From positions 1 to 64,000 of the forward strand of contig JANXBW010000027.1 of assembly GCA_025060325.1 (NCBI GenBank): a stretch of DNA of 64,000 nucleotides, in the 5' to 3' direction. Shown piece by piece: positions 17,411 through 25,766 of the stretch. The translations under genes and the position numbers were made by a program. The DNA comes from Thermoguttaceae bacterium. Its GTDB lineage: Bacteria; Planctomycetota; Planctomycetia; Pirellulales; Thermoguttaceae. A model generated the notes under the pieces. That model did no database searches. It had not been told where the DNA came from and worked only from the letters and a program-made list of their open reading frames with translations. How positions within the stretch are numbered: position 1 is the stretch's first letter; each line of letters begins with the position of its first letter.

Positions 17411-19237
17411 ATGGTCCGCCATAGGTATCTTCTCCTGGGTATCTTGCTTGGGCTTTTGGGTCTGGGGGAGGTGGCTTGGTCGCAAGAGAGTCCGCAGCCC
17501 TCGCCTGCCCCCGGTGTGCCGCTGGTCCTGCGGATCGACTTGGAGAACGAAGTCATTTCGCCCGGCATTACCCGATACATTTTCCGGGCACTTGACGAGG
17601 CCGAGGCCCGAAATGCCGAATGTTTGATCATTACTTTGGACACACCCGGGGGACTGCTTGAGTCGACGCGGGAAATTGTGAAGCGGTTCCTCCAAAGCCG
17701 GGTGTGTGTTGTTGTGTATGTTGCCCCCACAGGGGCCCGGGCGGCCTCGGCTGGGGTGTTTATCACGATGGCCGCTCACGTGGCTGCGATGGCTCCCGCC
17801 ACCACGATTGGTGCGGCTCGTCCGGTGGCGATTGGCGGTTTTTCGCCAAGGCCATCGGGCCCAGCAGATGAGGAGCGAGCTCCCGGAAGCGACGGACCTT
17901 TCCCCCTTTCTCCTCTTCCCCTGCCTGGCGGATATTTCCGGGGGCTCACGATAGGCGGCGGCTTGCCGTCTCTATTGCGGCCGGTCACCGGTTCGCCGCT
18001 CATTTGGGACGGAAGCCTGTTGACACTGCGTCCAATCCTCGATGGCGAGCTTTGGGGCCTCGGGGCATCTTCTTTGCTTATCGAGCTTGACTTCCCGTGG
18101 CAATCGACGGTGCCATCGGGTGAGAGCCTCACTCAGGCCCAGACGCCGGCTGCTTCCAATCAACCCGAAGCTAGCTCAACCGGTGTAGACGCGACGAAGG
18201 AGGTTGCCCCTGGGGAGTCTAAGCCCTCGGCCGAAACTTCGAAGGGCTCCGGCAGGGATGGAGACAGCAAGGTTTCCTCCGCGGATGGCGAAAAGGAGGC
18301 GGAGAAACGCCCGCGTGAGACCAGTCCCATGGAGGAGAAGATTGTCAACGACACGGTAAGCTGGGCGCAAGCTTTGGCGAAGCAACGGGGGCGAAATGCC
18401 GACTGGATTGCCAAAGCCGTCCGCGAGAGTTCGTCGATTACGGCCGAGGAAGCGGCCGCCAACGGGGTGGTCGACTTTCTGGCGGAGGACTTTAGTCAGC
18501 TTTTGGAAAAGCTGGAAGGTCGAACCGTCAAATTGCTTCAGGGGGAGAAGACGCTGCGGGTTCGCGGGGCCGTTGTGGAAAAAATCGAAATGTGGTGGGG
18601 CGAGCGGATCCTTTCCATCGTGAGTCACCCACAAGTCGCTTTCCTGCTTCTCCTTTTTGGGATTTACGGGGTGTTGTACGAATTATTTTCGCCAGGGTGG
18701 GGTGTACCCGGGACTGTAGGTGTGATCTGTTTATTGCTGGGGCTTTTCGGCTTGTCCGTCCTGCCGGTAAACTATCTCGGGCTTGCCTTGTTGGTGGTGG
18801 CTGTGGGGTTGTTTATTGCCGAAGCATTTGTGCCGAGTTTTGGCTTGCTAGCTCTTGCCGGAGTAATCTGCATGACGCTCGGTGCCTTGATGCTCATTGA
18901 TTCACCCCCGGGCTTCACCGATATTCCCTTGCCCCTCGTGCTAGCCGTCAGCTTGGCCACGGCAGTGATCTTCCTCTTTATTGTCGGAGCCACTGTTCGA
19001 GCCCACCGTCGGCAGGTGCTCACCGGGGATGAATCGCTCGCGGGCCGAGTGGCTCAGGCAAAGACCGAGTTTAAGTTCGAAAACGGTCGCTATGAAGGCA
19101 AGGTCTTGTTCGAAGGAGAGTGGTGGAAAGCTTACAGCAAGACTCCTGTGGCCGAAGGTGAAACCTGTCGCATCATCTTTCGAGACGGCTTGGCGCTGTG
19201 GGTCGAACCCTCTTCCAAGCAGACCGCATCCAGTTGA
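17411..19237 (+). CDS. nfeD: NfeD-family membrane-bound serine protease
   Basis: ClpP-class membrane protease that, in the family, works with a slipin/stomatin partner (encoded next). From the ATG at 17411 (608 residues) there is a signal peptide to about residue 25 and a protease domain. The Ser nucleophile is at about 113 (ARAASAGVF) and the Lys at about 310 (SPMEEKIVNDTVSW). Four to five membrane spans (about 405-545) and a C-terminal OB-fold NfeD domain follow. About 197 residues separate Ser and Lys, against about 40 in the archaeal enzyme PH1510. The extra stretch is Gly/Pro/Ser-rich and charged at its end. An alternative start at 17360 would place 17 residues before the signal peptide. 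Confidence 0.87.
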   Translation: MVRHRYLLLGILLGLLGLGEVAWSQESPQPSPAPGVPLVLRIDLENEVISPGITRYIFRALDEAEARNAECLIITLDTPGGLLESTREIVKRFLQSRVCVVVYVAPTGARAASAGVFITMAAHVAAMAPATTIGAARPVAIGGFSPRPSGPADEERAPGSDGPFPLSPLPLPGGYFRGLTIGGGLPSLLRPVTGSPLIWDGSLLTLRPILDGELWGLGASSLLIELDFPWQSTVPSGESLTQAQTPAASNQPEASSTGVDATKEVAPGESKPSAETSKGSGRDGDSKVSSADGEKEAEKRPRETSPMEEKIVNDTVSWAQALAKQRGRNADWIAKAVRESSSITAEEAAANGVVDFLAEDFSQLLEKLEGRTVKLLQGEKTLRVRGAVVEKIEMWWGERILSIVSHPQVAFLLLLFGIYGVLYELFSPGWGVPGTVGVICLLLGLFGLSVLPVNYLGLALLVVAVGLFIAEAFVPSFGLLALAGVICMTLGALMLIDSPPGFTDIPLPLVLAVSLATAVIFLFIVGATVRAHRRQVLTGDESLAGRVAQAKTEFKFENGRYEGKVLFEGEWWKAYSKTPVAEGETCRIIFRDGLALWVEPSSKQTASS

Positions 19238-19411
19238 GCCGGTTAGAGATCAAGAAAAACGGTCAAACCGCTGGGCGAAGCCGGGCCGCGGTAGCCAAAA
19301 AATACGGAAGGACCACTGAGTCCTGGGGAGCTGCTGAAATAAGGATCGGCTGGTCTTTTCGGTAAACATGTTGGGCTTCAAAGCCAAACGCTAAGTAAGG
19401 AGTCAAAAGCG

Positions 19412-20200
19412 ATGCAAGACGCGGTTGTTCTTCAGTGGATAGGGGTGGCAGTAGCGGCAGTGGTCGCCTACTTGCTGTCGTGCATTAGGGTGCTTTACGA
19501 ATTCGAGCGGGGAGTCGTGTTCCGGTTGGGCCGGGTGCTAGGTTTTCCGAAGGGGCCCGGGCTAATCCTTGTCTTTTGGCCGATCGATCGTTTGGTTCGA
19601 GTAAGTCTGCGAACGATTGTTCAGGATGTGCCTCCCCAGGATGTCATCACCCGGGACAACGTGTCGGTGACTGTCAATGCTGTTGTGTACTTCCGGGTGG
19701 TGGATCCGCTAAAAGCTGTGCTGGAAGTGGAAGACTTCCGTTATGCCACGTTCCAGCTATCGCAGACCACTTTGCGAAGCATTCTGGGGCAGGTGGAGCT
19801 TGATGAACTGCTGGCCGAGCGCGAAAAGATCAACGTCCGCCTTCAGGAAGTGATTGATCAACACTCGGCACCCTGGGGCGTGAAGATATCGCTGGTGGAG
19901 TTAAAGCACGTGGATTTGCCAGAGCAGATGCGGCGGGCGATGGCCAAGCAGGCCGAGAGCGAGCGAGAGCGGCGTGCCAAGATCATCCACGCCGAAGGGG
20001 AATTTCAGGCGGCTGCCAAACTTCGCGACGCCGCTGCCATTTTGGAAGAACAGCCCAAAGCCATCCTTATGCGATATCTGCAAACGTTGGTCGAGGTGGG
20101 GGCCGAGCACAATACGACCATCGTCTTCCCCATTCCAATCGACCTTATTGCCCCAATGCTTTCCCGACGGGACGAAAAGCAAAAGGAGCAAGCCGTTTAG
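19412..20200 (+). CDS. Slipin/stomatin-family (SPFH/Band 7) membrane protein
   Basis: A 262-residue protein with one N-terminal membrane segment (about 8-25) and an SPFH domain ([56 protein letters not shown]). A helical C-terminus follows, ending in basic residues. Slipins scaffold membrane microdomains and are the known partner, and in archaea the substrate, of NfeD-type proteases. The gene lies 174 bases after nfeD on the same strand, so they are probably one transcription unit. The ATG at 19412 has AAGGAG upstream. Confidence 0.93.
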   Translation: MQDAVVLQWIGVAVAAVVAYLLSCIRVLYEFERGVVFRLGRVLGFPKGPGLILVFWPIDRLVRVSLRTIVQDVPPQDVITRDNVSVTVNAVVYFRVVDPLKAVLEVEDFRYATFQLSQTTLRSILGQVELDELLAEREKINVRLQEVIDQHSAPWGVKISLVELKHVDLPEQMRRAMAKQAESERERRAKIIHAEGEFQAAAKLRDAAAILEEQPKAILMRYLQTLVEVGAEHNTTIVFPIPIDLIAPMLSRRDEKQKEQAV

Positions 20201-20217
20201 CACGCTGTGCTACTAAC

Positions 20218-20241
20218 CGCACCTTGGCCGCGTGAGGTGCG
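20218..20241. terminator. Hairpin between convergent slipin and GNAT genes
   Basis: CGCACCT (20218-20224) and AGGTGCG (20235-20241) form a 7-bp stem with a 10-base loop, 18 bases past the slipin stop. No T tract follows, so termination is uncertain. Confidence 0.35.
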
Positions 20242-20297
20242 AAAGCTTCCCGCAGGGATGTAACCCCGCGGGGCGGTGGGCCGAGTCAGCCAAGCGG

Positions 20298-21350
20298 TTA
20301 CGATCGGACAAGTAGTCGCTGGTAGACGTCCGCCCTGGCAAAGCTTGTAAAGCCGGCTTTTTCGTAAGCGCATAAGGCTGGCCAGTTGCGAACGTCAACT
20401 GCCAGGACCAGACGCTTTCGCCCCAGGGCCGCCAGCTGCCGTTTGGCTTCGGCGATCAACACTCGGCCTAGGCCGCGACCCCGATATTCCGGGACCACTC
20501 CCATGTAAACCAGTTCGAGGGTCTCTTCCCGAGCCCGATCGGCCAATAGGAGACATCCCACATCTTGGGCCCCTTGCCGAAGGAGGAACCACAGCTGGGG
20601 CTTCCAGGGGGCGCTAAGACGATAACCGGTCAGCGTGTCGCTGACGCTTCGCAAACCGGATATCTCCGGGCAATCTAGGCTGGCCTGATAGGTTTGTTCA
20701 ACCACATGCTCCAGCCGGCGCCACATCTCGGCTTGGTCGCCGAAAGGTTCGATAACAAAGTCCTCAGCTGGGGACTCTTCAGGGATAGGCAAGGTGGAGA
20801 TTGGTCCAGGTGCCTCCCAGGCCATAAAGAGAAGGGAAGTAAGCCGAGGAAAGCCAGCGTGCCGAAGAATCTGCCGATGAAGTGGCAGGGGCTCTTCGGC
20901 CAAGATTTGAAGGACCCGGCAGCCTCGCTGTGGCAGCGAAGTCAACCACGTCCGCAGGATGGCCACGCCGGCTGGTTCGTGTCGTTGTCCCGCGACGACG
21001 GGGACACTCCCCATCGCGACTCCGCCCGGCTGATATTCCACCAAGGCTGCGGCGACGATCGGATGCTGGGGTGCCCTGAGCTTTGCGCCTCGATCCTCCG
21101 CATGCCAAAGTTCAAGCCGAAGTGGCTCCGCCCCTTCCAACCGCCGCATGAGGACTTCCTTCCGCTCTGCGCGGAAGCGAAGCGGATACCGCTTCAAGAC
21201 CAGGTCGAGGGCGGATTCCCACCGTTCAGGAGGGGTTAAGACTACTCGGTAATGCTGCACCGCGATCGCTTTCAGGAAGGGCTTGCGGTCAGCCGCCGGG
21301 GCATCGGCCGGCCGACTTCGGGTTAATGTGCAAATTCTCGGCAGGAGCAC
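20298..21350 (-). CDS. GNAT-family protein with two acetyltransferase-like halves
   Basis: A 350-residue cytoplasmic protein. The C-terminal half is a complete GNAT domain: LELVYMGVVPEYRGRGLGRV is the acetyl-CoA-binding motif A, followed by LAVDVRNWPALCAYEKAGF. The N-terminal half (about 30-175) shares GNAT-like features (AGVAILRTWLTSLPQRGCRV, LHRQILRHAGF) but lacks an intact R-G-x-G-x-G/A loop. It may be a degenerate domain, as in mycothiol synthase-like tandem GNATs. The substrate is unknown. The start is GTG at 21350 without a clear ribosome binding site and could be further downstream. Confidence 0.7.
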   Translation of the reverse strand: MLLPRICTLTRSRPADAPAADRKPFLKAIAVQHYRVVLTPPERWESALDLVLKRYPLRFRAERKEVLMRRLEGAEPLRLELWHAEDRGAKLRAPQHPIVAAALVEYQPGGVAMGSVPVVAGQRHEPAGVAILRTWLTSLPQRGCRVLQILAEEPLPLHRQILRHAGFPRLTSLLFMAWEAPGPISTLPIPEESPAEDFVIEPFGDQAEMWRRLEHVVEQTYQASLDCPEISGLRSVSDTLTGYRLSAPWKPQLWFLLRQGAQDVGCLLLADRAREETLELVYMGVVPEYRGRGLGRVLIAEAKRQLAALGRKRLVLAVDVRNWPALCAYEKAGFTSFARADVYQRLLVRS

Positions 21351-21422
21351 TGCGGAAAGAAACAGGTACCCGGAGTGAAGCCGGAGTTCCCAGCGTGGCG
21401 AATCCTCACAAGGCTAAGATAC

Positions 21423-22343
21423 CTACCTTCCCTTCGGCCGCCATCTCTCTTCCCGCATGTATTGGAGGAATATTTTCGCTGCTCTGTCCAGATTCTCCAA
21501 ACTTCCTCCCCCGCGGATCGGTGAGCACATTTCGTACGCCACCCACCCTTGGTAGCCGATTTCTTCCAGGGCACGGAAGAAGGTGGTGTAGTCGATAACC
21601 CCTTCGCCCATCGGGACGGCCCAGTAAGCCGGCTCAGAGGCAAAGCGGAAGCTATTCAATGGAACATTGTACTCCACCCGGGGGATCGGCACATAATCCG
21701 CACAGGTGGTGTGGACGATAAATGGGGCCAGTTTTAGCACGGCAGCACGGATCTCTTCGCCCCTCATACCGTGCAAATAAGGGGCCCAGGCGTCGAAGGC
21801 GGCCTTGCAATTCGGTTCCGCCACCTCCTCCAAAAACCACAGCATGGCGTCGCTGTGGCAAGCGATGTCATGATGATTTTGCACAGCCAAAGTCACCCCA
21901 TACTCCCCGGCCCGCTTGGCGCCCTCTTTCATTGCTCGGACGCACGCTTCCCAATGGGCCTCGTAGCTGACCCCCGGGCGCTCAAAGCCTGTAAACACTC
22001 GCACCAAGTTGCACCCGAGTGCCCGGGCCATTTTGGCCAGTTCCGTTAGGTAAAGGACCTGGATCTCTACAAAGGGAGCCATTGGCCGGTCAATGCCCGC
22101 CGTTAAATCGGGGTAGCCGGCGATGATCGCCACCCGGATCCCTACCTTTTCCACGATCTCCCGCAAACGTTTGTAGTCGTCATCGCGGTAATCAAGCGGG
22201 GAGGCATGTGGCCGTTTGGCCATCAGCTCCACCCCGTCGTAGCCTAGCTCCTTTGCTTTTCGCAGGACCGCCTCCAGATCCAGTCGGGCTTGCCCCCGCC
22301 AAAAACCCGCGTAGCTTACCGTGTGAAGACAAAGTGGCCACAT
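21423..22343 (-). CDS. Sugar phosphate isomerase/epimerase (xylose-isomerase-like TIM barrel)
   Basis: A 306-residue TIM-barrel protein of the AP-endonuclease-2/IolE-like superfamily. Features include KELGYDGVELMAKRPHASPL, the metal-site region GVTLAVQNHHDIAC, AAFDAWAPYLHG, IVHTTCADYVPI and the C-terminal IGYQGWVAYEMCSPI. It would isomerise or epimerise a sugar or inositol derivative. The ATG at 22343 has GGGGAG eight bases upstream. A TTGTCGACAA palindrome sits between this gene and the upstream sulfatase, 62 bases before the start. This suggests that the gene has its own promoter. Confidence 0.82.
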   Translation of the reverse strand: MWPLCLHTVSYAGFWRGQARLDLEAVLRKAKELGYDGVELMAKRPHASPLDYRDDDYKRLREIVEKVGIRVAIIAGYPDLTAGIDRPMAPFVEIQVLYLTELAKMARALGCNLVRVFTGFERPGVSYEAHWEACVRAMKEGAKRAGEYGVTLAVQNHHDIACHSDAMLWFLEEVAEPNCKAAFDAWAPYLHGMRGEEIRAAVLKLAPFIVHTTCADYVPIPRVEYNVPLNSFRFASEPAYWAVPMGEGVIDYTTFFRALEEIGYQGWVAYEMCSPIRGGGSLENLDRAAKIFLQYMREERWRPKGR

Positions 22344-22404
22344 TGGACGTGCTCCCCTAGATGCTTCACCCTAGCCAGCCTCCACCCACGAATGACCCCG
22401 CTTT

Positions 22405-22414
22405 TTGTCGACAA
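22405..22414. promoter_or_regulatory. Palindrome TTGTCGACAA upstream of the isomerase gene
   Basis: Perfect palindrome 62 bases before the start at 22343. It shares a longer 15-base context, GCTTTTTGTCGACAA, with the copy at 25392-25406. Confidence 0.4.
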
Positions 22415-22419
22415 CAAGC

Positions 22420-23979
22420 CTATTTTACCGCTTGCGATTCTTTTGCGGAGTCGGGGGGCCGGTAATTTGGATTAGGCCGAGGAACCCGCGCCCCAGTTTC
22501 CTGAAGGAATTTCTCCAACTCTCTCCGCAGCTCAGCCAATCGGTCTGGCTGGGCGATCGCTAAATCCTGCGTTTCGCCAATGTCGGCTTCCAAGTCATAA
22601 AGTTCGTCGCGGCCACTGTGGTAGAAGCGGATGAGCTTCCAGCGGCCCACCCGGACGATGCTGAACGGTTCGATGTCGGTCTCTCGATAATGGGGAAAGT
22701 GCCAAAACAAAGCCCGCGGCGGCAGGTCGCCTGTCCCCAAAAGAAGGGGAACGAGGCTTTGACCATCGATCGTTCGGTCGGTGGGGAGCTTCACACCAGC
22801 CAGTTCGGCCAAGGTGGGCATAAGGTCGATGGAGCAAATTGGGGTGGCACACTTTCGCCCGGGCGGAATCACACCTTTCCAACGGGCAATCCACGGCACC
22901 CGGATGCCGCCCTCATACGGATACCCTTTACCCAGTCGCAAAGGCCGATTGTCCGTCGGACCAAGGAGGCCACCGTTATCGGAGGTAAAGATCACAAGGG
23001 TTTTCTCCTCCAAACCGAGCTCTTGCAGAGCCTCGATGATCCGCCCCACGGCGTCATCGACGCTGCCAATCATCGCCGCGTAAACAGGATTTTTGTGATG
23101 GGTTGGTTCTTTGCGACGGAAGCGCTCCACTACCTGCTCTTTAGCCTGGAGGGGGGTGTGAACACAGTAGTGCCAAATCTGTAGGTAGAAAGGTCGATCG
23201 CGGTGCTGCCGTAAGAAAGCGACCGCCTCGTCCGCTTCACGATCGGTGAGGTATTCTCCTTTTTGTCGCGGCGGCAAAGTGGGAATGTCCACAATGCCTT
23301 CCTTGCGCTTCGCCTGATATGGGTCGAAATAGCTGGGGGGATGGCCCAGGTCGCAACCCCCGATGTTGATGTCAAAACCTTGGGCTGTCGGATAGTGAGG
23401 GGATTGCCCCAAATGCCATTTGCCGATGTGGGCGGTCACGTAGCCAGCGGGTTTAAGCAGTTCGGCGATTGTCACCTCAGTTGGTTCTAAGAAGTGGGCT
23501 CTGGCCGGGCACAGGAGCTTTTCCTGCGGAGTACCCTCATACTCGGTGGGATTTTGATGGTCCGGACCATAGCGACCAATAACCCACCAAGGGCGGATCC
23601 AGTCGGTAACACCGGTTCGCGCCGGATAGCGACCCGTAAGAAGGGCCGCCCGAGTCGGAGAGCACACCGCCCCAGCAGCATATCCGTTTGTAAACAATAT
23701 TCCCTCGCTTGCTAGCCGGTCAATGTGCGGGGTCTCGTAGTAGCTGCTCCCCATGCAGCCAAGATCAGTCCAGCCAAGATCGTCAACAACAATCACGACA
23801 AAATTGGGTTTTTCCGGGCCAGAAGGCCGGGCGTTGCCCACCGGGGCGGCATGGGTACCATCGGGTACGGCCGCCGTTGTCCCCGCGGCCACCAGCACAG
23901 CAAAGGCGAGGGTGACTTGTGGTAAATAAGGACGCCGTTTCTCCCGACCGAAACATCCGGAGTGACCATGGCCTGACAT
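22420..23979 (-). CDS. Secreted sulfatase (arylsulfatase A type)
   Basis: A 519-residue formylglycine-dependent sulfatase that removes sulfate esters, most likely from polysaccharides. A signal peptide covers about residues 1-40. The metal-binding DD lies at 66-67 (VVDDLGWTDLGCMGS). The signature CSPTRAALLTGRYPARTG has the Cys that would become formylglycine at 106. Later come the His- and Asp-containing segments GKWHLGQSPHYP and IFTSDNGGLLGPTDNRPLRLG. The ATG at 23979 has AAGGAG eight bases upstream; a second copy of that ribosome binding site occurs 15 bases further upstream. Large sulfatase families are typical of planctomycetes. Confidence 0.95.
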   Translation of the reverse strand: MSGHGHSGCFGREKRRPYLPQVTLAFAVLVAAGTTAAVPDGTHAAPVGNARPSGPEKPNFVVIVVDDLGWTDLGCMGSSYYETPHIDRLASEGILFTNGYAAGAVCSPTRAALLTGRYPARTGVTDWIRPWWVIGRYGPDHQNPTEYEGTPQEKLLCPARAHFLEPTEVTIAELLKPAGYVTAHIGKWHLGQSPHYPTAQGFDINIGGCDLGHPPSYFDPYQAKRKEGIVDIPTLPPRQKGEYLTDREADEAVAFLRQHRDRPFYLQIWHYCVHTPLQAKEQVVERFRRKEPTHHKNPVYAAMIGSVDDAVGRIIEALQELGLEEKTLVIFTSDNGGLLGPTDNRPLRLGKGYPYEGGIRVPWIARWKGVIPPGRKCATPICSIDLMPTLAELAGVKLPTDRTIDGQSLVPLLLGTGDLPPRALFWHFPHYRETDIEPFSIVRVGRWKLIRFYHSGRDELYDLEADIGETQDLAIAQPDRLAELRRELEKFLQETGARVPRPNPNYRPPDSAKESQAVK

Positions 23980-24365
23980 TATGTGTGCTCCTTCAAGCTC
24001 TGCTCCTTCAAGCCGGGCTTAGCGTCTTTGGCCTCTTCCGCAGGCGAGAGCTAAGGCAAGGCTATCGGGTGGGTCTCCCCTTTGCCCGTGCAGATTTCTC
24101 CGATTGGCTTAGCCTACTAATCTGAGGCGGGCGGGGGAAATTTCGTCAGTCTTGTGGATTAATTCTGCTTAACAATGGCTATAAAAATTGGAGAGCAGGC
24201 CTTCTCCTTTTCCGAATTGTCATTTTCCAGCTGGATTGCCAGGCCGGAAAGCTCGGCGACGTCACACCCCGGTTGGCCCCAGCAAGCCAGACTGTGCCCA
24301 AAAGGTGCTTTGATGCCGGGAGCTTTGTAAGAGATCGCCGTAGGGTGGCGGGAAAATTAGAAGCA
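23980..24365. other. Intergenic region upstream of the sulfatase
   Basis: Apart from the duplicated ribosome binding site at its start, nothing recognisable. Both flanking genes run on the minus strand. Confidence 0.4.
23986..24015 (-). repeat. Tandem 15-base repeat carrying duplicated ribosome binding sites
   Basis: TGCTCCTTCAAGC occurs at 23986-23998 and again at 24001-24013 (period 15). On the minus strand each copy holds AAGGAG. Only the copy nearer the sulfatase start is correctly spaced. Confidence 0.7.
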
Positions 24366-25355
24366 TTAGTTTGTCTTTTCTTGCGCCTTTTCTTGTTGTT
24401 CTAGGGCGGGGGCCGGGACAGCCGGTTCCTTTTCCCCGGCGGGTGGAGCACCGCCCCGGATGCGGTACCGTGTCCCCCACATTTTGTTCATCAATTCGGC
24501 ACCTTTGGGGTCGTGCCGGGCAACTTCCGCGCGAACGAAAGGATAGAAGTCATTGGCACCGAACCAGGCCTCGGAAAGTTCGGCGAAATACTCCTCCGCA
24601 TTTTTCTTAGCATAAGCCGGCTCATGGTGTCCCCGGCAATGGAGGACGGAATCGTAAAGCCCCGCATCCACGGCCTCCTGCCAAGTGCGTACGATCTCCG
24701 GATTGCCGTAGCCGCCTAAGAAGCGATGGTGGTACCCATGGGCAAGTTCATGAAGGACCATCCAGGGCTGATCGTGCGTCCACTGAAGGAAGCGACGGAT
24801 GTTGCCGATTTCGACGCTGCCAGCTTTTTCCGGATTAAAGCCATTGGCCCGAAGCCAGCGCCGTGAAGGATGATAACAAGCGCAAACGACCCGGGGATTG
24901 TTGTACTCGACCCAAATGGGGATCTGCCGCAATTTTTCGAGGGCGGGTTCAGGGACGGCTCGGGTGATTTGATAAAGCTGGAAATCTAGCAGCTCCAGTC
25001 CTTCCTGACCTACTTCCCGATGTTGTTCCAGGAGCGACTTGTGGACTAAAACCCGCCAACCGCGGATAGTCCGCTCCTCGTAATTGGTGGTTGGCTCATA
25101 TGGCAACTTCTCGGGAGACTGCCCCGAAGCCGGCGGCGTGAGCGCGGATGGTTGTTCCTCGGCCGGTTGCGGTGTTGTCAAGCCCACTCCTTCTTCGGTG
25201 GGCGGTCCCTCTTGCCCCCAAACCAAAGTCGGCAAACCTGCGGCCAACAAGCTTCCCCATGTTAGTGTGAGGAGGACCCTTGCCATGGGAAACGAATTTT
25301 TCCCCAAGCTTGAAGGGGGTTGGTACCTCCGGTTGTGCCACCTTTTGTCCTGCAT
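24366..25355 (-). CDS. Secreted HExxH metallopeptidase-like protein
   Basis: About 329 residues with an N-terminal export signal (ARVLLTLTWGSLLAAGLPTL...). A Pro-rich linker and a putative zinc peptidase domain follow. The zinc motif HELAHGYHH is at about 202-206, numbered from the ATG at 25355. A downstream EEYFAELSEAWFGANDFYPF could supply the third Glu ligand, as in anthrax-lethal-factor-like (ATLF) domains. Many such planctomycete proteins are uncharacterised. The ATG at 25355 has AAGGGA seven bases upstream; 25361 and 25286 are alternatives. A TTGTCGACAA palindrome lies 42 bases before the start. Confidence 0.7.
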   Translation of the reverse strand: MQDKRWHNRRYQPPSSLGKNSFPMARVLLTLTWGSLLAAGLPTLVWGQEGPPTEEGVGLTTPQPAEEQPSALTPPASGQSPEKLPYEPTTNYEERTIRGWRVLVHKSLLEQHREVGQEGLELLDFQLYQITRAVPEPALEKLRQIPIWVEYNNPRVVCACYHPSRRWLRANGFNPEKAGSVEIGNIRRFLQWTHDQPWMVLHELAHGYHHRFLGGYGNPEIVRTWQEAVDAGLYDSVLHCRGHHEPAYAKKNAEEYFAELSEAWFGANDFYPFVRAEVARHDPKGAELMNKMWGTRYRIRGGAPPAGEKEPAVPAPALEQQEKAQEKTN

Positions 25356-25361
25356 GAGCAT

Positions 25362-25766
25362 ATCCCTTAGTTAACTGTCCGGAATGAGCCGGCTTTTTGT
25401 CGACAAGATTCGATCTATCTCGATACCGTCAACGGGTAAAAATAATTTCGGCCCTCACCCCCCTTGCTACCCAAAATAGACACTTGCCTTGCCCAATTTT
25501 GGCTCAAACCTTTCCGGTCTATTTTTTGGCTTTTGGTCGGCTGAGTGTTGACCTCTTTGTCACACCCTTGACTTGTGGCCTACAACGCGCAGCTTGCGCT
25601 TGCCGAATTGGACGCAGTAGAATAACTAGTTGGGGAGGTTGACAACCGCGCCCCCGCTAAGTTGCCAAGAAGATTTTAAAATGCAACGGGCCGGGAGCAA
25701 ACCGCCAATTCGTGGCAAGCCGCTTTTAAGGCCTGGGATTATTGAGCACGGAGCTTCGATTCGCCA
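25362..25766. other. Divergent intergenic region
   Basis: Contains the palindrome at 25397-25406. An imperfect inverted repeat follows: CCAAAATAGAC at 25471-25481 and GTCTATTTTTTGG at about 25517-25529. Promoters of the flanking divergent genes must lie here, but I cannot define them. Confidence 0.4.
25397..25406. promoter_or_regulatory. Palindrome TTGTCGACAA upstream of the metallopeptidase gene
   Basis: Perfect palindrome 36-42 bases before the likely start codons of the minus-strand gene. It lies within the 15-base word GCTTTTTGTCGACAA that is also found at 22400-22414. Confidence 0.4.
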
